NCBI GenBank assembly: GCA_910584955.1
Contig: CAJUDC010000014.1
Coordinates: 1 to 28,007, forward strand
DNA: 28,007 nt
DNA from: an uncultured Paraprevotella sp.
GTDB lineage: Bacteria; Bacteroidota; Bacteroidia; Bacteroidales; Bacteroidaceae
Reading direction: 5' to 3'
In this document: piece after piece, positions 24,252-28,007 of the stretch
Layout of the letters: each line of letters begins with the position of its first letter
Position numbering within the stretch: position 1 is the stretch's first letter
Translations under genes and position numbers: made by a program
The notes under the pieces: model-generated
What the model was told of the DNA's origin: nothing
Database searches by the model: none
The model's input: only the letters and a program-made list of their open reading frames with translations

Positions 24252-24548
24252 TTAAAACCGAAAATCGCCGGTAAGCAGATAATGCCATACATACAGCAAT
24301 GCGGCAATCACCAACACGACCACTCCGACCTTTAAAGGCTTGCGACCGCTTTCCTTTCGCCGGCGAAGATGCTTGGTAGCCTTCACAAAAGTTCCCCGGA
24401 AGGCTTCGGGATCAAATTCTTTGGGAGGCAACATCCCCAATTCTCTCCGGGCACGTTCCTCGATCTCTTTCAGTTTTTCTTTTCTCTCGTCTATATATAT
24501 ATAAGGATGATGGAAAGCACGCGGCTTCCTTATCTTAAACAAAGCCAT
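24252..24548 (-). CDS. Small single-pass membrane protein of unknown function
   Basis: This 98-residue protein has a basic, charged cytoplasmic N-terminal part (ALFKIRKPRAFHHPYIYIDERKEKLKEIEERARRELG) with a helical, coiled-coil-like stretch at 21-36. A basic patch LRRRKESGRK follows, then one membrane helix (about 74-91, VGVVVLVIAALLYVWHYLL), and a short outer end, GDFRF. By the positive-inside rule the N-terminus faces the cytoplasm. I recall similar proteins next to mutL in other Bacteroidetes but cannot name a function. It starts 2 bases after the OstA-like stop, so it is firmly in the envelope operon. A structural partner in envelope assembly is a guess. Confidence 0.8.
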   Translation of the reverse strand: MALFKIRKPRAFHHPYIYIDERKEKLKEIEERARRELGMLPPKEFDPEAFRGTFVKATKHLRRRKESGRKPLKVGVVVLVIAALLYVWHYLLTGDFRF

Positions 24549-24550
24549 AA

Positions 24551-26206
24551 TTATTTCTTCTTTATTTTATCCAAAGTCTGCAAAGGCACCTGACGTCTTA
24601 CGGACATCTTGAGCTCGGAACCGGCTTTCTTGGGGCGCCATTTGAATATATCTTCTTTATCCGACGGGCGGATGTAATCAAACCATGCGAAGTTCTCCAG
24701 ATACAATTTATCGGACGGGATCAACAACAAAGGATAAAGAGTGCCCGTAGCCGCCGGCATCCAGATTTTATCCAGCTTGCGATCTTTCATAAACATCTTC
24801 AGCTCCGTCGTTTCCGTATAATTCATACCGATCATCAGGCTGTCATCGTCAAAAGGATAATAGTTCAAACAAACATTTCCCGTAACCCAAGTCTGATACA
24901 TCTCGCCGTTACGGAAATACGAACGCATCTCATGGCTGGCCACCTGATTGTAATGCACACTGTCTATCCGCTCCACCGACAAAGCCTGGTTAATCACTTG
25001 CACGGAATCGATCGTAGAATCGTTCATGAATATCTTGATTTCCTCTCCCAACAACTGCTGGGCTCCGTTCCAAACGATCGGATCTTTGTACATCGTCATA
25101 CAGGAATCTTTCGTATGATATACCAAAGAGTCGCAAACCGCCTGAACGTCGTTGCGAAAAGCACGTACACGATTATAAGCACGGATCTCCCGATAGACCG
25201 AATCCGTCTCGATATCGAACGTATATATCTTAAAGGTATCCGCGTGCACATAAAGTGTATCTTTCTGAGAATAATCCACCACCACCGCGCTGTCCGTAGC
25301 CTCGGAATATCCCGTATGTTCTTCGTAATAACAATAATTTCCGGTCAGCATGTTCTTGTTCACCTCATCGGTATAGACTACATTCCAGAAAGCCTTTCCG
25401 ATGCCCGCCTCACTGTCGTAATACAGACTGTCGCCCACCATTTTCTTCCCTTTGTTGTGAAGTTCCGAACGGTTCAGCAAATAGGCTCGCTCCGTACGGG
25501 TATCGTAATATCCCGACTCGGAATAAATATGGTTATCGTCGCTGTCGATATTGGACGGCCCTACAATATGCGCCATGCTGGTACGGGTATTATAATGGAG
25601 TGTATCGGATATCAGCACGAACTTCGGATTAACGAGCTTTACATTATAATTAAAAACCGCTTCACGCGTAGAAGGACTGTATTCCCCCCAGTCGGAAGTC
25701 AGCACGTTCTCTGCGTCCACCAACCTGCCGCCTTCAAAAAAATACCCGAGATCATACAAACGATCGTAGTCCAGACTATCGGTATAAAGAGTGGATTCCC
25801 GATGCTTCAAGACCACATTATGACGCACCCGGGCCAGTTGGTCCAGACCGTTATAATAAAGCACGTCGCCCACCAGCGAAAGCGTATCTCCCTGCACCAT
25901 TCTCACATGACCGAAAGCATCGAACGAATTGCGCGCCTTGTAAAAACAGGCACTGTCGCAATACATCAATACGTCTTCGTGCCGAAAGGCCACATTCCCC
26001 CGCAAGATTTCCGCATCCGGGTGTTTCTGCTCCTTAAAAAGTACATCGGCATGCAGCAGATACACCTTGTCATCCGTTTCTTTTTCCGGTTTCCGCTCCG
26101 ATGCGGCCGAGGCCATCAAACAAAAGCCAGACAGGCATAGAATACAAAATGGAAGTAATCTATGCCCGCCGACGTATTTAAAATGATTGTCTGTTGTCCG
26201 TTTCAT
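24551..26206 (-). CDS. OstA/LptA-like periplasmic protein
   Basis: The 551-residue product has an N-terminal signal sequence (hydrophobic LLPFCILCLSGFCLMASA, about 17-34). It is followed by repeated beta strands of the OstA/LptA type: DKVYLLHADVLFKEQKHPDAEILRGNVAFRHEDVLMYCDSACFYKARNSFDAFGHVRMVQGDTLSLVGDVLYY... This recurring GNV/D-S-A pattern is the LptA jelly-roll. LptA and OstA proteins carry LPS across the periplasm. This one is much longer than E. coli LptA (about 185 residues) and lacks an obvious barrel, so it may combine LptA-like repeats. The ATG overlaps the SurA-like stop (ATGA), showing translational coupling, and the next gene starts 2 bases after its stop. Confidence 0.87.
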   Translation of the reverse strand: MKRTTDNHFKYVGGHRLLPFCILCLSGFCLMASAASERKPEKETDDKVYLLHADVLFKEQKHPDAEILRGNVAFRHEDVLMYCDSACFYKARNSFDAFGHVRMVQGDTLSLVGDVLYYNGLDQLARVRHNVVLKHRESTLYTDSLDYDRLYDLGYFFEGGRLVDAENVLTSDWGEYSPSTREAVFNYNVKLVNPKFVLISDTLHYNTRTSMAHIVGPSNIDSDDNHIYSESGYYDTRTERAYLLNRSELHNKGKKMVGDSLYYDSEAGIGKAFWNVVYTDEVNKNMLTGNYCYYEEHTGYSEATDSAVVVDYSQKDTLYVHADTFKIYTFDIETDSVYREIRAYNRVRAFRNDVQAVCDSLVYHTKDSCMTMYKDPIVWNGAQQLLGEEIKIFMNDSTIDSVQVINQALSVERIDSVHYNQVASHEMRSYFRNGEMYQTWVTGNVCLNYYPFDDDSLMIGMNYTETTELKMFMKDRKLDKIWMPAATGTLYPLLLIPSDKLYLENFAWFDYIRPSDKEDIFKWRPKKAGSELKMSVRRQVPLQTLDKIKKK

Positions 26207-27573
26207 TTAATCCATCCGGGATATTGGAATTCACAATCGCGCCAGTTCTCGTTGATTCGGATATAGGTCGATCGTTGCTTGTCCACAATCCACTGTTTGA
26301 TTTTTTCTTCTTTCTTTTTTTTCAGTACCACGTCCTTCAACACCTGAAAGTCCTCCGCCATAGAAGCTTTATGGGCCTTAATCCGCGTTTTCAACTTCAC
26401 GATGGCACAAACCTCCTGACTTTTGGAATTAATCATGGTGAAGGGTTTGGATATTTCTCCCGTATTCATCGTTTCGATCACCCGGGCCACCTCCTGCGGC
26501 AGTTCGTGCATTTCAAAACGAGACGTACGTTCGTAATCATCCTCTCCCATCTTCACATTTGTCATGATGCCATGATTATTGCGCGAATCCTTGTCGTCGG
26601 AGATATACAACGCTCCTTCCTCAAACGGGAATTTACCGCTACGTATATCTTCCGCAATGGAGTCCAGACGTACCAAAGCCTCGTCAATGTCCGCTTGTGC
26701 CAACTTAGGACGTTTCAGGATATGCCGTACTTTAATCTTGTCGCCGCGCTTGTCCACCAATTGAATGATGTGGAAACCGTATTCCGTCTCTACGATCTTC
26801 GATACTTTCTTCGGATCAGTCAGACTAAAGGCCACATTGGCAAACGAAGGCTCCAGCGCCGCACGCCCCATATAGTCCAATTCTCCCCCCTGGCGCGCCG
26901 ACAGGGGATCCTCGGAATACATGATAGCCAATGTTGAGAACGAGGAGTTACCTGTCATGACACGTTCGGTGTACTCACGCAATTCTTCTTTCACCCGATC
27001 CACTTCCGCCTGAGGTATACGAGGACGCAAGGTAATGATCTGCACTTCCACCTGCGTTGGAATCAACGGCAAACTATCTTCAGGCAAATCTTTAAAATAC
27101 CGCCGGACCTCAGCCGGTGTCACCTTGATGTCAGCCGTCAGTTTATTACGCATTTCCTGCATGCAGAGATAATCCCGGAGCTGGTCGGCCAAATCTTCCC
27201 GGATTTGCGTGACGGTCATGTTCCGGTATTCTTCCAGTTTCTCTTTGGAGCCTGCCATCATCACCCATTCGTTCAGCTGAGCTTCCACCCTGCTGTTCAC
27301 GTCGCTGCTGGACACATCCACGCTATCGATCGCAGCCTGATGAAGAAAAAGTTTCTGAATAGCCAATTGCTCGGGAATCACACAATACGGGTTCCCATTG
27401 ACTTTATCCCCCATGCTACGGGCTTTCTCTACGTCCGATTTCAGGATAGCTTCATCGCCCACCACCCATATCACTTCGTCTACTACATTGTTCTGGCCAT
27501 ACAAAAACATTTGTGCTCCCCAAAGCAGGAACACAAATGTCAGTATACTTTTTCGTCTCAACTTCATTTTCAT
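26203..27573 (-). CDS. surA: SurA-like periplasmic peptidyl-prolyl isomerase
   Basis: SurA is a periplasmic chaperone that delivers outer-membrane proteins to the BAM complex. The 456-residue product has a signal sequence (about 1-26, ILTFVFLLWGAQMFLYGQ) and a SurA N-terminal domain (NNVVDEVIWVVGDEAILKSDVEKARS ... EQLAIQKLFLHQAAIDS). Two parvulin-like domains follow: about 175-275 (VEVQIITLRPRIPQ ... MYSEDPLSARQGGELDYMGR ... TEYGFHIIQLVDKRGDK) and about 280-380 (IKVRHILKRPKLAQADIDEAL ... DDKDSRNNHGIM). The first contains the SxDxxSAxxGGxLG-type signature. A Met at residue 3 is an equally possible start. It overlaps the OstA-like gene by four bases and lies 44 bases after the isomerase upstream. 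The pairing fits outer-membrane assembly. Confidence 0.92.
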   Translation of the reverse strand: MKMKLRRKSILTFVFLLWGAQMFLYGQNNVVDEVIWVVGDEAILKSDVEKARSMGDKVNGNPYCVIPEQLAIQKLFLHQAAIDSVDVSSSDVNSRVEAQLNEWVMMAGSKEKLEEYRNMTVTQIREDLADQLRDYLCMQEMRNKLTADIKVTPAEVRRYFKDLPEDSLPLIPTQVEVQIITLRPRIPQAEVDRVKEELREYTERVMTGNSSFSTLAIMYSEDPLSARQGGELDYMGRAALEPSFANVAFSLTDPKKVSKIVETEYGFHIIQLVDKRGDKIKVRHILKRPKLAQADIDEALVRLDSIAEDIRSGKFPFEEGALYISDDKDSRNNHGIMTNVKMGEDDYERTSRFEMHELPQEVARVIETMNTGEISKPFTMINSKSQEVCAIVKLKTRIKAHKASMAEDFQVLKDVVLKKKKEEKIKQWIVDKQRSTYIRINENWRDCEFQYPGWIK

Positions 27574-27617
27574 TTTATTCTTTATCCAAGCGAAGATAGT
27601 GCAAAAAGGCTCGCGGA

Positions 27618-28007
27618 TCAGTGTTTGTTAACGGTATTTAAAACCTCTTTGAATATTTCAACTTTATACTTGCCGCGAAGGAGTTTCACAAACTCTTCTT
27701 CCTGCTGTGCCTGATAATCGGAAATCACCTCACTCCGTACATCCGTCCACTTCTTCGGTCCTTTCTTGAGCATCTTGCCGTAGATACCGGAATACGGGAA
27801 CAGTTTCTGCGCACGGGGAGCCTCACCGCTCTTAAACGCCAGATGATCCACAAAAGCATTATCCCCCTGTTTGAACAAGCGGCGCTCCACCTTCACTTTC
27901 TGAACCGTATCCGCATTGAAAGTAGTCCGCAACTTTTCGATCCATTCATCCTCCGGCACTTTCTTCAAAGCCGCCTTCACCTTGTCTGTCTGTTCCGGTT
28001 GCCGGCA
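27618..28007 (-). CDS. Peptidyl-prolyl cis-trans isomerase (SurA/PpiC-like), C-terminal part only
   Basis: Only the last 129 residues are in the window; the frame is open to the right edge, and the first in-frame start (GTG at 27980) is internal. The segment contains EWIEKLRTTFNADTVQKVKVERRLFKQGDNAFVDHLAF and FPYSGIYGKMLKKGPKKWTDVRSEVISDYQ, then FVKLLRGKYKVEIFKEVLNTVNKH at the end. This matches what I know of the C-terminal region of Bacteroides periplasmic PpiC-type isomerases, which precede a SurA-like gene. It has no cysteine or catalytic site in this part. It is the first gene seen in the operon running to mutL. Confidence 0.82.
   Translation of the reverse strand, partial: CRQPEQTDKVKAALKKVPEDEWIEKLRTTFNADTVQKVKVERRLFKQGDNAFVDHLAFKSGEAPRAQKLFPYSGIYGKMLKKGPKKWTDVRSEVISDYQAQQEEEFVKLLRGKYKVEIFKEVLNTVNKH

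Overview
The window looks like chromosomal DNA from a Bacteroidales bacterium, most likely the genus Bacteroides or a close relative. Three things point there: an OmpA-type major outer-membrane protein, a PorU/PorV pair, and promoters of the Bacteroidetes form TTTG-N19-21-TAnnTTTG with almost no Shine-Dalgarno sequences. Gene content is mostly housekeeping and nearly all genes are on the minus strand. The only plus-strand genes are a BlaI/M56-peptidase pair. No phage, transposase, integrase or CRISPR array was seen.

Layout by coordinate. 1-6400: a minus-strand operon transcribed as FAH-family hydrolase, porU (C25 peptidase), porV (outer-membrane barrel) and ispF (cut by the left edge). 6336-9220: ribosomal operon rplM-rpsI-rpsB-tsf, with a good promoter, a structured leader before rplM and a long-stem terminator after tsf. 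9300-12700: a two-gene accessory unit, with a 1020-residue secreted multidomain protein ending in a type IX-like C-terminal tail, followed by an unlisted 58-residue small protein. 12950-14850: BlaI-type repressor plus an M56 metallopeptidase carrying a C-terminal lipocalin-like domain, with an inverted repeat over the promoter. 14872-19120: purB, an rluB-like pseudouridine synthase with a long Arg/Gly/Tyr-rich N-terminal tail, and asnS. 19261-19503: two identical tRNA-Val(UAC) genes under one promoter. 19600-19760: a gene-free stretch with a 22-bp-periodic array of palindromes. 19831-22320: trpS and the ompA-type gene, each with its own promoter. 22392-28007: an envelope operon (peptidyl-prolyl isomerase cut by the right edge, SurA-like isomerase, OstA/LptA-like protein, small membrane protein) ending in mutL.

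How the genes work together: PorU and PorV are the cell-surface attachment module of type IX secretion, and the 1020-residue protein has a tail resembling the sorting domains such a module handles. The right-hand operon serves periplasmic folding and LPS transport, which outer-membrane proteins such as PorV and the OmpA-type protein need. The BlaI/M56 pair is probably a self-contained signalling switch whose sensor is not the penicillin-binding type. The points most worth following are the PorU/PorV-cargo relationship, the M56-lipocalin receptor with its operator, the 58-residue companion peptide, the structured r-protein leader and the 22-bp palindrome array.
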